Assembly: GCF_000738175.1 (NCBI RefSeq)
Contig: NZ_JFCH01000054.1
Location: 1-64,000 of the forward strand
DNA from: Corynebacterium jeikeium
GTDB lineage: Bacteria; Actinomycetota; Actinomycetes; Mycobacteriales; Mycobacteriaceae
DNA length: 64,000 nucleotides
Reading direction: 5' to 3'
Part shown: positions 32,099-38,877 of the stretch, piece by piece
Layout: each line of letters opens with the position of its first letter
Position numbering within the stretch: the first letter of the stretch is position 1
Position numbers and translations under genes: made by a program
The notes under the pieces: model-generated
The model's input: the letters and a program-made list of their open reading frames with translations, nothing else
Databases searched by the model: none
Told to the model about the DNA's origin: nothing

Positions 32099-32971
32099 TT
32101 ACCTCTCGACGCCAAATTGTCCGCCAGCGGGCTTATCAGCAGCGCCAGACTTTCCGGGGGTAGTCACGTCAATGGTCTTGTTGCCCACGAGCATTCCGCC
32201 GTCGACCACGAGGTTCTCGCCGGTGAGCCAGGAGCTGGTGGGTGCCGCCAGGAATGCGATGGCATCGGCGATGTCCTCTGGCTCGCCGATGCGGCCAGCG
32301 GGGATCAGGGTGGAGGTGGAGTCTTCGTTCTCCTTCCACAGCGCCTCCGAGAGCTTGGTGCGGACCACACCGGGGGAGATGCTGTTTACGCGGATGCGTG
32401 GAGCGAGTTCGCGGGCCATCTGCTTGGTCAGGTGCAGCAGGGCGGCCTTGGAGGCGTTGTACACGCCGATGTAGTCCTCCATGGACAGGGCACCGATGCT
32501 GGAGACGTTGACGACCGCGCCGGCTGGACCGCCATTGCGGGCGGCCTTGCCGAGGTCTGCTTCGATGGCGGCGCTGGTCCAGATGACTGGTCCGATGGTG
32601 TTGATCTGGAAGACCTTCGCCATGATCTCCGCGGACTGCTTGTGCACGGGGCCGAATGCGGGGTTCGTGCCCGCGTTGTTAATGAGTACATCCAGCCGAC
32701 CGAACTCTTCGACGGCCTGAGCGCAGGCCTTCTTGGCGGCCTCGGGGTCGGCGACGTGGGCGGCGATGCCGATTACGCGGCCCGCGTCCGGGTTTTGCTC
32801 GCGGGCGGCTGCCTGCAGTTCTTCAGCAGCAGGGACGACGGTCTCCGGCTTGCGGCCGGTGATGACCACGTTCGCGCCACTGGCCGCGAGCTGCAGTGCG
32901 GTGGCGTGCCCGATGCCGCGGGTACCGCCGGTAACGATGGCGGTCAGGCCGGCGTAATCGTATTTGCTCAT
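32099..32971 (-). CDS. SDR-family oxidoreductase, first gene of the ACAD-APH operon
   Basis: A 290-residue [28 protein letters not shown], a catalytic serine in VNVSSIGA, and the YNASK pair, with the DGGMLVGNK end typical of 3-hydroxyacyl or beta-ketoacyl reductases. As first gene of the operon it likely oxidises or reduces a hydroxyacyl or ketoacyl-CoA that the kinase and dehydrogenase then process. In the lva pathway the SDR LvaD has this position. A palindromic operator lies about 85 bp upstream. Confidence 0.8.
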   Translation of the reverse strand: MSKYDYAGLTAIVTGGTRGIGHATALQLAASGANVVITGRKPETVVPAAEELQAAAREQNPDAGRVIGIAAHVADPEAAKKACAQAVEEFGRLDVLINNAGTNPAFGPVHKQSAEIMAKVFQINTIGPVIWTSAAIEADLGKAARNGGPAGAVVNVSSIGALSMEDYIGVYNASKAALLHLTKQMARELAPRIRVNSISPGVVRTKLSEALWKENEDSTSTLIPAGRIGEPEDIADAIAFLAAPTSSWLTGENLVVDGGMLVGNKTIDVTTPGKSGAADKPAGGQFGVER

Positions 32972-33043
32972 TCAGAGGATCCTTAGCAGGTGTTGGGTAC
33001 GGGAGTTGGATACGGGTTTTGAATAGGGGTGTTGAGATTGAGT

Positions 33044-33081
33044 TGTGACTCGCATCATATGCAGGTGGCGGGCTGCATATG
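33044..33081. promoter_or_regulatory. 26-bp perfect palindrome (TetR-type operator) and GlxR-like site upstream of the SDR operon
   Basis: CATATGCAG (33056-33064), an 8-bp spacer and CTGCATATG (33073-33081) form a perfect inverted repeat in the divergent space between the SDR operon and the histidine-phosphatase gene. This is the size of a TetR operator, and a TetR gene lies at 34058-34768. Overlapping it, TGTGACTCGCATCATA (33044-33059) is a weaker match to the GlxR rule. Regulator assignment is inference. Confidence 0.5.
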
Positions 33082-33164
33082 TGAAGGATCGCAAAACTAA
33101 AGACATTTGGGTGTGAGTGAGGGACACTGACCTGAGGTCTTAGAAAAGTTTGGAGTTCTAGAAA

Positions 33165-34022
33165 ATGGGGATTTTGTACCTGGTGCGCCATGGGCAGGCG
33201 AACTCTGGAGGTCTGCACACCAGCGATGTCGCAGACGGCGCCATGGAGGAAACCTACGACCGCCTGACACCCCTCGGGCACGAGCAAGCCGCGGCGACCG
33301 GGCGTAGCTTGGCCGCGCGTATCGGTGGGGCAGGCCGGGGTGCGGCGGAAAAAGGCGCGGCACGGATTAGCGCAGCGCGGGAGGGCGCAGCACGGGAGGG
33401 CGCAGCGCAGGAGAGCGCCGCAGGCGAGAGCACAGCGCAGCCGGTGGTGTTGTCCGGCCCGCTCGGTCGGCAGCTCAGCACAGCCGAAGGTGTTCATGCG
33501 GAACTGGAGGCCGCGGGTCTGGAACCGCAGGCCATCCGCATGGTGGAGCAGTGGCGCGAGTTTAGCTCCGACGATGTGCTAGCCCCCTACTTCCGCGCCC
33601 ACCCGGACAAGCTCGCGGAGATCCGCCGGGCCTACGAAGCCGCGCGCGACAACCCCCGAGGAATGAAGGAGCACAACCGTCTGCTCGGCCGCGCCATCGA
33701 CGCCGCCCTACGCGAGTGGCGCTCCACCCCAGCATTCGACGCTTTCTCCGCGCAGGTCAGGCAAGGTTTTTCGGACGCCACCTCACTTGCCGCGGGAGAT
33801 CAACCAGTCGTGGTGGTTACCTCTGGCGGGCCGATCTCCATGTGCGCGGCCGAGCTCATCGGTGCCGACTGGACGCGGCTGATCAACAACATCTTCACCA
33901 CCTCGGTGAGCGTGTTTAGCGTTCGGAGTGCAGGCAAAGCCCAGCTGCTGAGCTTCAATGAACACGCGCACCTGGACATTCCGGACGCATCGGGGAGCCG
34001 CCCGCTGCGCCGCTATCGTTAG
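33165..34022 (+). CDS. Histidine phosphatase (phosphoglycerate mutase-like) with repeat insertion
   Basis: A 285-residue histidine-phosphatase-superfamily protein. The N-terminal catalytic motif LYLVRHGQANSGG is intact and the second histidine side is in VVVVTSGGPISM. Between residues about 58 and 92 there is a low-complexity insertion of GAA/REG/SAA units encoded by imperfect tandem repeats (about 33345-33440). It separates LAARIG from VVLSGPLGRQLSTAE, which are adjacent in ordinary family members. The substrate is unknown. TTGGAG lies 10 nt before the ATG. Confidence 0.75.
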   Translation: MGILYLVRHGQANSGGLHTSDVADGAMEETYDRLTPLGHEQAAATGRSLAARIGGAGRGAAEKGAARISAAREGAAREGAAQESAAGESTAQPVVLSGPLGRQLSTAEGVHAELEAAGLEPQAIRMVEQWREFSSDDVLAPYFRAHPDKLAEIRRAYEAARDNPRGMKEHNRLLGRAIDAALREWRSTPAFDAFSAQVRQGFSDATSLAAGDQPVVVVTSGGPISMCAAELIGADWTRLINNIFTTSVSVFSVRSAGKAQLLSFNEHAHLDIPDASGSRPLRRYR

Positions 34023-34057
34023 GGATGGCGCCGGCTAGGGGGGACGCCGGGTTTGCC

Positions 34058-34768
34058 TTATAGCTCCCCGGGTTTCGTGTCCTCCATGCCGACCATGCGG
34101 AAAGTCATGAGGCTCAGAGTTTTGATCGTGCGCTCTATGATCTCGTCACGGTTTTCATCTGTGACCTCGTAGAAGCCCTGAACAAAGGTGGCATGGCAGA
34201 AGCGGGTGAACATCGCAGCAATGGCAGCAGCGGTGTACTCCACGTCCTCCAGCGACGGGATCATGTTTTTTGCAATCATCGCCTCCAGCATCCGGCGGTT
34301 GCGGCCAACCATCTGCTTAGCGATCTGCAACTGACGCTCTGCGAGTTCCGGGCTGAACTGGGAAGACTGTGCAACCAGGTTCATAGCTCCTGCGTTGTTC
34401 GCGTAAAAGCGCACGAATTCACGGTTGCTGTGGATCACCGTAGCGCGGGCGTCATCAATGCTGAGCAAGCTATCGTCGAGTGTGGGGTTTAGGTCTTTCT
34501 CGACGCTGGCTAGCACGTTCATGAGGAGGTCTTGGCGGTCCTCGAAGTACGTGTACAGGGTGCCGACGGAACAGCCGGCCACCTCAGCGATCTTCGTCAA
34601 CTTCGTGTGGTGGTAGCCATCGGTGGTGAACACCTTGCGAGCGGCATCTAGGATGTCTGCGCGGCGGGCTGCAGCTTTGGGAGAGAGTGATTCGTTTGAG
34701 TGAGTAGCTGCGGTGCCACGTGGGTAATTATTTGAAGCTTCTCGCGAGCTTCCATAGTCGTGGGCCAT
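34058..34768 (-). CDS. TetR-family transcriptional regulator
   Basis: A 236-residue TetR regulator. The helix-turn-helix is KIAEVAGCSVGTLYTYFEDRQDLL (about residues 60-83), preceded by RRADILDAARKVFTTDGYHHTKLT. The C-terminal ligand domain is helical. ATG 34768 is chosen because TACAAT stands 7 nt upstream, a leaderless start; the ATG at 34777 would lie inside that hexamer. Given the neighbouring lipid operon and its palindrome, it is a candidate regulator of acyl-CoA metabolism, but the target is not proven. Confidence 0.8.
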   Translation of the reverse strand: MAHDYGSSREASNNYPRGTAATHSNESLSPKAAARRADILDAARKVFTTDGYHHTKLTKIAEVAGCSVGTLYTYFEDRQDLLMNVLASVEKDLNPTLDDSLLSIDDARATVIHSNREFVRFYANNAGAMNLVAQSSQFSPELAERQLQIAKQMVGRNRRMLEAMIAKNMIPSLEDVEYTAAAIAAMFTRFCHATFVQGFYEVTDENRDEIIERTIKTLSLMTFRMVGMEDTKPGEL

Positions 34769-34781
34769 GGCCCTCATTGTA
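34769..34781 (-). promoter_or_regulatory. Leaderless promoter of the TetR gene
   Basis: On the minus strand TACAAT (plus 34776-34781) is followed by 7 nt and then ATG 34768. No ribosome-binding site is present. Confidence 0.6.
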
Positions 34782-34811
34782 TAAGACTTAAACCCTATTA
34801 ACTAAACAATA

Positions 34812-36017
34812 ATGAAAGATTTTCGGACTTCTATGATTCAAAATTCATTTTCGACGGGCATGCAGAAGCCGCGCGTTGTGGCGGATGTGGATACAGGGAT
34901 CGATGACAGTCTGGCGCTGATTTACTTGGCCGGCCTGCATTCCACCGGAGAGATTGATTTAGTGGTGACGACCAGCGCGGGAAACACGACCGCACGGCAG
35001 GCGGCTGTGAATTCTGCAGAGGTTCTGCGGCTGGCCGGGGCGGCGGACGTGCCCGTTGTGGCGGGTGCGCGATCGCCGTTGGAGGTTCCATTGACGACGA
35101 CTCCGGAAACGCACGGAGAAAAAGGTTTAGGTTATTATTCGCCTCTGGATGGGGGTGGTGCAGTTGGCGATGCGGGCTCGGCGGGCGATGTGCGGGCGGC
35201 GGGCGATGTGCGGGCGGCAGTGGAGTTGTGGCGCGGAGCCTCGCACATCCTGGTTGCGGGCCCGGCTACGAACCTCGCCTGGGCGCTGCGGCACGCGCCG
35301 GAGGTAGTGGGTGGTGCAGCTGGGAGTGGCGCAGCTGGGAGTGGCGCGACTGGAAGCGGCACGGCTGGGGCCGAGATCACCCTGATGACCGGTGCCTTTA
35401 ACTACCCCGGTAACACCACGCCGACGGCCGAGTGGAATGCCTGGGTCGACCCCCACGCGCTGAAGGAGGTCTTCGCCGCTCCCGCCTCCACTCCTGCAAC
35501 CGTCGATGCTCCTATCATTGCGCGCCCGGCCGTCCGCCCGTTGCCGACGATCTGCCCGCTCAACGTCACCGAGCAAGTCCTGCTCTATCCCGAACGTTTG
35601 CGCAGGTGGCAGCAAGCGCTGCGCCCCACGCGCCCAGAGCTGGCGACCCTCCTCGGCGACGCCCTCCGCTTCTACTTCGAATTCCACCAGTCGGTCGGCG
35701 TGGGCTATTGCGCGCAGATCCACGACCTCGCCGCGGCCATGGTGATGTTGCGGCGCGTTCCTTGTTCTTTTTATGACGCCACCGTGGACGTCGAAGCCGA
35801 CTCTCCCCTCATGCGCGGCACCACCGTGGCCGACCGGGTTGCGAAGGTTCCCGCCGGCGAAGAGGCTGCGACCAGTGGAGGAGCAGAGGTGCGCGGTCCG
35901 TACTGGGATTGCCCGGCGAATGCCCGGATTCTAGAGTCCCTGGACCCGGCCGATGTGTTCGCGGAGTTCGAGCGAGTGGTGTGCGGGCGGCATTTAGAGG
36001 GCTGTAGCCAGGGCTAG
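34812..36017 (+). CDS. Nucleoside hydrolase with two repeat insertions
   Basis: An inosine-uridine-preferring nucleoside hydrolase-type protein, up to 401 residues. The calcium/substrate motif DVDTGIDDSLALIYLAG is near the N-terminus, and MTGAFNYPGNTTPTAEWNAWVDP and PLNVTEQVLL follow as in the family. It would split the N-glycosidic bond of nucleosides for salvage. Two low-complexity insertions encoded by tandem repeats are present: residues about 115-140 (GDVRAAGDVRAA type, 35160-35222) and 168-188 (GAAGSG type, 35312-35370). The start could be ATG 34812, 34833 or 34860; none has a ribosome-binding site, and TATTAACT before 34812 may give a leaderless start. Confidence 0.75.
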   Translation: MKDFRTSMIQNSFSTGMQKPRVVADVDTGIDDSLALIYLAGLHSTGEIDLVVTTSAGNTTARQAAVNSAEVLRLAGAADVPVVAGARSPLEVPLTTTPETHGEKGLGYYSPLDGGGAVGDAGSAGDVRAAGDVRAAVELWRGASHILVAGPATNLAWALRHAPEVVGGAAGSGAAGSGATGSGTAGAEITLMTGAFNYPGNTTPTAEWNAWVDPHALKEVFAAPASTPATVDAPIIARPAVRPLPTICPLNVTEQVLLYPERLRRWQQALRPTRPELATLLGDALRFYFEFHQSVGVGYCAQIHDLAAAMVMLRRVPCSFYDATVDVEADSPLMRGTTVADRVAKVPAGEEAATSGGAEVRGPYWDCPANARILESLDPADVFAEFERVVCGRHLEGCSQG

Positions 36018-36047
36018 AAGGCCGGTAATTAAGGGCTTTGAGGGGGT

Positions 36048-36173
36048 AAATGTCGCTAGAACGGGAATGCGTTAAGGGCAATAATTTTCATTAGTCTAAA
36101 CCCGCAGGTCAGAGCGTTTTAAATTTTCCGGCTCCGCGCTGAGCGCCTACGTATTCCCGTTTTAGCGACATTT
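36048..36173 (-). repeat. 126-bp palindromic element, copy 4 (CTAGAACG subtype, inverted)
   Basis: AAATGTCGCTAGAACGGGAA from 36048 pairs with TTCCCGTTTTAGCGACATTT ending at 36173, with about two mismatches over 24 bases. The core appears as GCAGGTCAG at 36104-36112, that is CTGACCTGC on the minus strand at offset 62. Length exactly 126 bp. It lies 30 bp after the nucleoside hydrolase stop. Confidence 0.88.
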
Positions 36174-36242
36174 GGGTGACATTTGGCGGAGGATGGGTGC
36201 TTTTCGGTGCTGAAGGGGGACTATTTGGCGGGTGAATGGCTT

Positions 36243-36293
36243 GGAAAAGCAAAAGCGCCGCGCCGGGACTTCGAAAAGTCTCCGACGCGGCGC
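36243..36293 (-). terminator. Intrinsic terminator on the minus strand
   Basis: GCGCCGCG ... CGCGGCGC (outer arms, 36255-36262 and 36286-36293) with inner pairing GGGACTT/AAGTCTCC form a long GC-rich hairpin. On the minus strand it is followed by TTTTGCTTTTCC (36254 down to 36243). It would end transcription of the WYL gene, or formerly of metE before the intervening genes arrived. Confidence 0.7.
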
Positions 36294-36323
36294 AGCTAAC
36301 CAGTGGCCAGGTAGCTGGAGTGG

Positions 36324-36359
36324 CTAGCTGTACTGACCGGGGACATTGATCGACGGCGG
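36324..36359 (-). pseudogene. C-terminal remnant of an IS481-type transposase
   Basis: On the minus strand the last codons before a TAG read TPPSINVPGQYS, matching the end of the intact transposase at 37852-38838 (TNVSGQYS). The 20 bases at 36321-36340 are an exact inverted copy of 38822-38841. Only about 12 recognisable codons remain. Confidence 0.55.
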
Positions 36360-36376
36360 GGTGCGCCTCCTACCAG

Positions 36377-37342
36377 TCATGAAGTTGGGGTCGAATGTCT
36401 TTCAGTTAGGTCCTTGGCGAGCTGACGGATGCGTTCGCGGGCTGTTTCCGGGGTGAGTATCTCGATGTGGTCACCGAACTGGAGGAGCTGACGCACTGAC
36501 TCGATGTCGGGGTAGCGGACGACGACCGCGCACCAGCCATTTTCTGTGTCGGAGATCTCGTGGATGCGGGTGCCGAGGATACGCCGTGCCAGGTCGAGAC
36601 GACTTTCTCGGAGACGGACGGTCACGCTCACCTGACCTGGCCTTTCCGTGCGTTCCTTCAACGCAGCCCACATGGTGCGGAGGGTCTGATCTGGGCGGAG
36701 GACAGCTGGTGCATCGAGTGTCTCGTAGGCCGAGAGGCGTTCCAGGGCGTATAGCCGGCCGGTCCCCTGGTCGTCGGCGATGAGGTACCAGCGGCCTGAT
36801 TTCGCCACGATTCCGTACGGGTCGACCACCCGCGTCGTGGCCTGTCTTTCGGCGCTGCGCCGGTATTGGATGCGCATCCGGCGTCGGTGGCGCAGCGCTG
36901 ATGCTAAATCCGCTACGTCCACCTCCGTCTTCGAGTGGGCAAGCCACGCGTTGTTGTCCACCAGGACCAGGTCCGCCAGTCGCGGCAGGGCCGGGGACTC
37001 GGGCGCTGCGATCTGGCGGGCGGCGATCTTGCGCGCGGCCGATTCCCGCACGGCAGACAGTCCTAAGCGCTCAAGTTGCGCGCTGTCCAAGCCAGCTACG
37101 GAGAGGGCCTCCAGCTCCGGCGGTTCCAGGTGAGATGCGTTGAGCCGTGCACCGGGGAGCAGGACGATCCCACCGTTCCGCCCACGTTCGGCGTAAACAG
37201 GAACACCTGCCGTCGAGAGCGCCTCGACATCCCGCAGCACAGTCCGCCGGGACACCTCCAGACGCTCGGCAAGCTCGGTGGTGGTAATGCGCTGACGTGT
37301 CTGCAGGAGCAGTAAGATGTGCAGCAGCCTCGAAGCCTTCAT
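36377..37342 (-). CDS. WYL-domain transcriptional regulator (DeoR/YafY type)
   Basis: A 321-residue regulator: N-terminal helix-turn-helix (ITTTELAERLEVSRRTVLRDVEALSTAGVPVYAERGRNGG, about 18-58), a linker with a small Ala-rich repeat (RESAARKIAARQIAAPES), a WYL ligand-sensing domain (VVDPYGIVAKSGRWYLIADDQGTGRLYALERLSAYE, about 185-220) and a C-terminal WCX-like extension. WYL proteins sense nucleotides or small molecules. It is divergent from the VOC gene across 95 bp and is the obvious regulator of it. It lies between an IS481 remnant and an intact IS481 transposase, suggesting acquisition. Confidence 0.82.
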   Translation of the reverse strand: MKASRLLHILLLLQTRQRITTTELAERLEVSRRTVLRDVEALSTAGVPVYAERGRNGGIVLLPGARLNASHLEPPELEALSVAGLDSAQLERLGLSAVRESAARKIAARQIAAPESPALPRLADLVLVDNNAWLAHSKTEVDVADLASALRHRRRMRIQYRRSAERQATTRVVDPYGIVAKSGRWYLIADDQGTGRLYALERLSAYETLDAPAVLRPDQTLRTMWAALKERTERPGQVSVTVRLRESRLDLARRILGTRIHEISDTENGWCAVVVRYPDIESVRQLLQFGDHIEILTPETARERIRQLAKDLTERHSTPTS

Positions 37343-37437
37343 ACTGATTAATCTTCGCAGAAAAGGTGACAGGTTTTGTCTTGATTAGGCGGTCAACTGG
37401 TGCGGTACCGAGAACCTAACGACCTGAGGAGCGTTCT

Positions 37438-37803
37438 ATGCCCGCACCCAACCTGTTCCTGATCTACGTCCGTGACGCCGAAGCAGCCACGGCCTTTTAC
37501 AGCGATCTGTTCGAGATCGAACCGACCTTCACCAGCCCCCGCTACGTTGCTTTCGAGGTTGCCCCCGGCATTCTGTTCGCGCTGTGGACAGGACGCAGCG
37601 AGCACGCGGTCCCAAGCACCCCTCGCACGTGCGAGGTCGGGCTGATGGTGCCGGGACCAGCGTCCGCAGTTGACGAGATCTTCACGAGTTGGGTCTCGAA
37701 GGGAGTCCACGTCGTGGAGGAGCCGCACGACGATGTCTTCGGTCGCACGTTCGTGATCACCGACCCCGACGGCAATCTCATCCGGGTCTCCCCGGTGGAC
37801 TGA
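37438..37803 (+). CDS. VOC (glyoxalase/bleomycin-resistance fold) protein
   Basis: A 121-residue vicinal-oxygen-chelate protein with two beta-alpha-beta modules: NLFLIYVRDAEAATAFYSDLFEIEPTFTSPRYVAFEV and the second ending VITDPDGNLIRVSPVD. Members bind metals and small electrophiles or sequester antibiotics. The substrate is unknown. GAGGAG stands 6 nt before the ATG. The upstream space has TGACA-N5-TGTCA-like repeats that may bind the WYL regulator. Confidence 0.75.
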   Translation: MPAPNLFLIYVRDAEAATAFYSDLFEIEPTFTSPRYVAFEVAPGILFALWTGRSEHAVPSTPRTCEVGLMVPGPASAVDEIFTSWVSKGVHVVEEPHDDVFGRTFVITDPDGNLIRVSPVD

Positions 37804-37851
37804 CCTGCACGAACCCCACCAGCTATGTTCGTTCTGTCAAGGAGCTCAGAC

Positions 37852-38838
37852 ATGTCCCACCCGAATGCTGCCCTCACCCCGCGCCACCGACTGAAAGTCG
37901 CGCGCCTTGTCGTTGACGACGGCTGGCCAATCAGCGAAGTCGCCGCCCGTTTCCAGGTCTCCTGGCCCACCGTGAAGCGCTGGGTCGAGCGCCACCTCGC
38001 CGGCGAGCCAATGCATGACCGCTCGTCCCGACCGAAGGCCTCCCCGAACAGGACGCCCAAGGCCGTATCGATGCGCTGCGTCAGCTTGCGGTTGCGATTG
38101 AGGGAGGGCCCAGTTCAGCTCGCCACACGACTCGGCATCGCCGCTTCGACAGCCCACCGTATCCTGACCGCAGCGCGGCTGAACCGGCTGTCCTATCTCG
38201 ACCGTGCCACAGGGGATCCCGTCCGCGCTTACGAGCACCCTTACCCCGGCTCGCTGGTGCACGTGGACGTGAAGAAACTAGGGAACATACCTGACGGCGG
38301 CGGATGGCGCTACGTCGGCCGCCGTCAAGGCGAGAAGAACCGCTCGGTCACTCCCGAAAAACTGAAGGGCACGTCGGGCAATCCGAAGCTCGGATACGCC
38401 TTCATGCATACGATCATCGACGACCACTCACGCGTTGCATACACCGAGGTACACGACGATGAGACAGCCGTCACCGCCGTCGCGGTTCTGCACCGTGCAG
38501 TGGAGTGGTTCGCCGAACGCGGCGTCACGATCGAGCGAATTCTGTCGGACAACGGAGGCGCGTATCGGTCCTTCCTGTGGCGCGAGGCCTGCGAGGCCCT
38601 GTCCATCACGCCGAAGCGCACCCGCCCGTACCGACCGCAGACGAATGGCAAGGTGGAGCGCTTTCATCGAACAATGGCCGACGGCTGGGCTTACGCCCGC
38701 TGCTACCAGTCAGAACAAGAGCGCCGGGACGCACTCGAAACGTGGCTGCACCACTACAACCAGCACCGGCCTCACACGGCCTGCGGCAACCAGCCGCCCT
38801 TCTCGCGATTGACCAACGTCTCCGGTCAGTACAGCTAG
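37852..38838 (+). CDS. IS481-family transposase
   Basis: A 328-residue DDE transposase: N-terminal helix-turn-helix (SEVAARFQVSWPTVKRWVERH), then the catalytic acids in LVHVDVKKLG (D), ILSDNGGAY (D) and TNGKVERFHRT (E), and the IS481-type IPDGGGWRY and HTIIDDHSRVAY motifs. AAGGAG lies 8 nt before ATG 37852. The frame is intact. I could not define both terminal inverted repeats with confidence. Confidence 0.9.
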   Translation: MSHPNAALTPRHRLKVARLVVDDGWPISEVAARFQVSWPTVKRWVERHLAGEPMHDRSSRPKASPNRTPKAVSMRCVSLRLRLREGPVQLATRLGIAASTAHRILTAARLNRLSYLDRATGDPVRAYEHPYPGSLVHVDVKKLGNIPDGGGWRYVGRRQGEKNRSVTPEKLKGTSGNPKLGYAFMHTIIDDHSRVAYTEVHDDETAVTAVAVLHRAVEWFAERGVTIERILSDNGGAYRSFLWREACEALSITPKRTRPYRPQTNGKVERFHRTMADGWAYARCYQSEQERRDALETWLHHYNQHRPHTACGNQPPFSRLTNVSGQYS

Positions 38839-38854
38839 CCAACCAGCGGTCAAT

Positions 38855-38867
38855 CGCCCTGCGGGCG
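38855..38867. terminator. Small hairpin after metE
   Basis: CGCCC-TGC-GGGCG lies 10 bp past the metE stop on the minus strand, without a T-run. A weak terminator at best. Confidence 0.3.
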
Positions 38868-38877
38868 CTAGAGGAAA

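Larger units (their letters stand above)
36018..36376. other. Gene-free stretch: 126-bp element, terminator and transposase remnant
   Basis: These 359 bp contain the fourth 126-bp palindromic element (36048-36173), a strong hairpin with a T-run on the minus strand (36243-36293), and the last codons of a lost IS481-type transposase (36324-36359, minus strand). No intact gene is seen. Confidence 0.65.
36321..38841. mobile_element. Putative composite insertion: IS481 remnant, WYL regulator, VOC gene, IS481 transposase
   Basis: The 20-bp sequence TGGCTAGCTGTACTGACCGG at 36321-36340 recurs in inverse orientation at 38822-38841. Between them are the WYL and VOC genes and the transposase. The outer genes (nucleoside hydrolase, metE) belong to the chromosomal backbone. 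The arrangement looks like a composite or decayed transposon that brought in a regulator and a small resistance-type protein, but the repeat may simply reflect homologous transposase ends. Confidence 0.5.

Noticed and set aside
36048..36173. 126-bp element read as an intrinsic terminator of the nucleoside hydrolase
   Set aside because: The arms are about 75 nt apart, no U-tract follows, and copies occur in other contexts and orientations, so a simple terminator does not account for the family.
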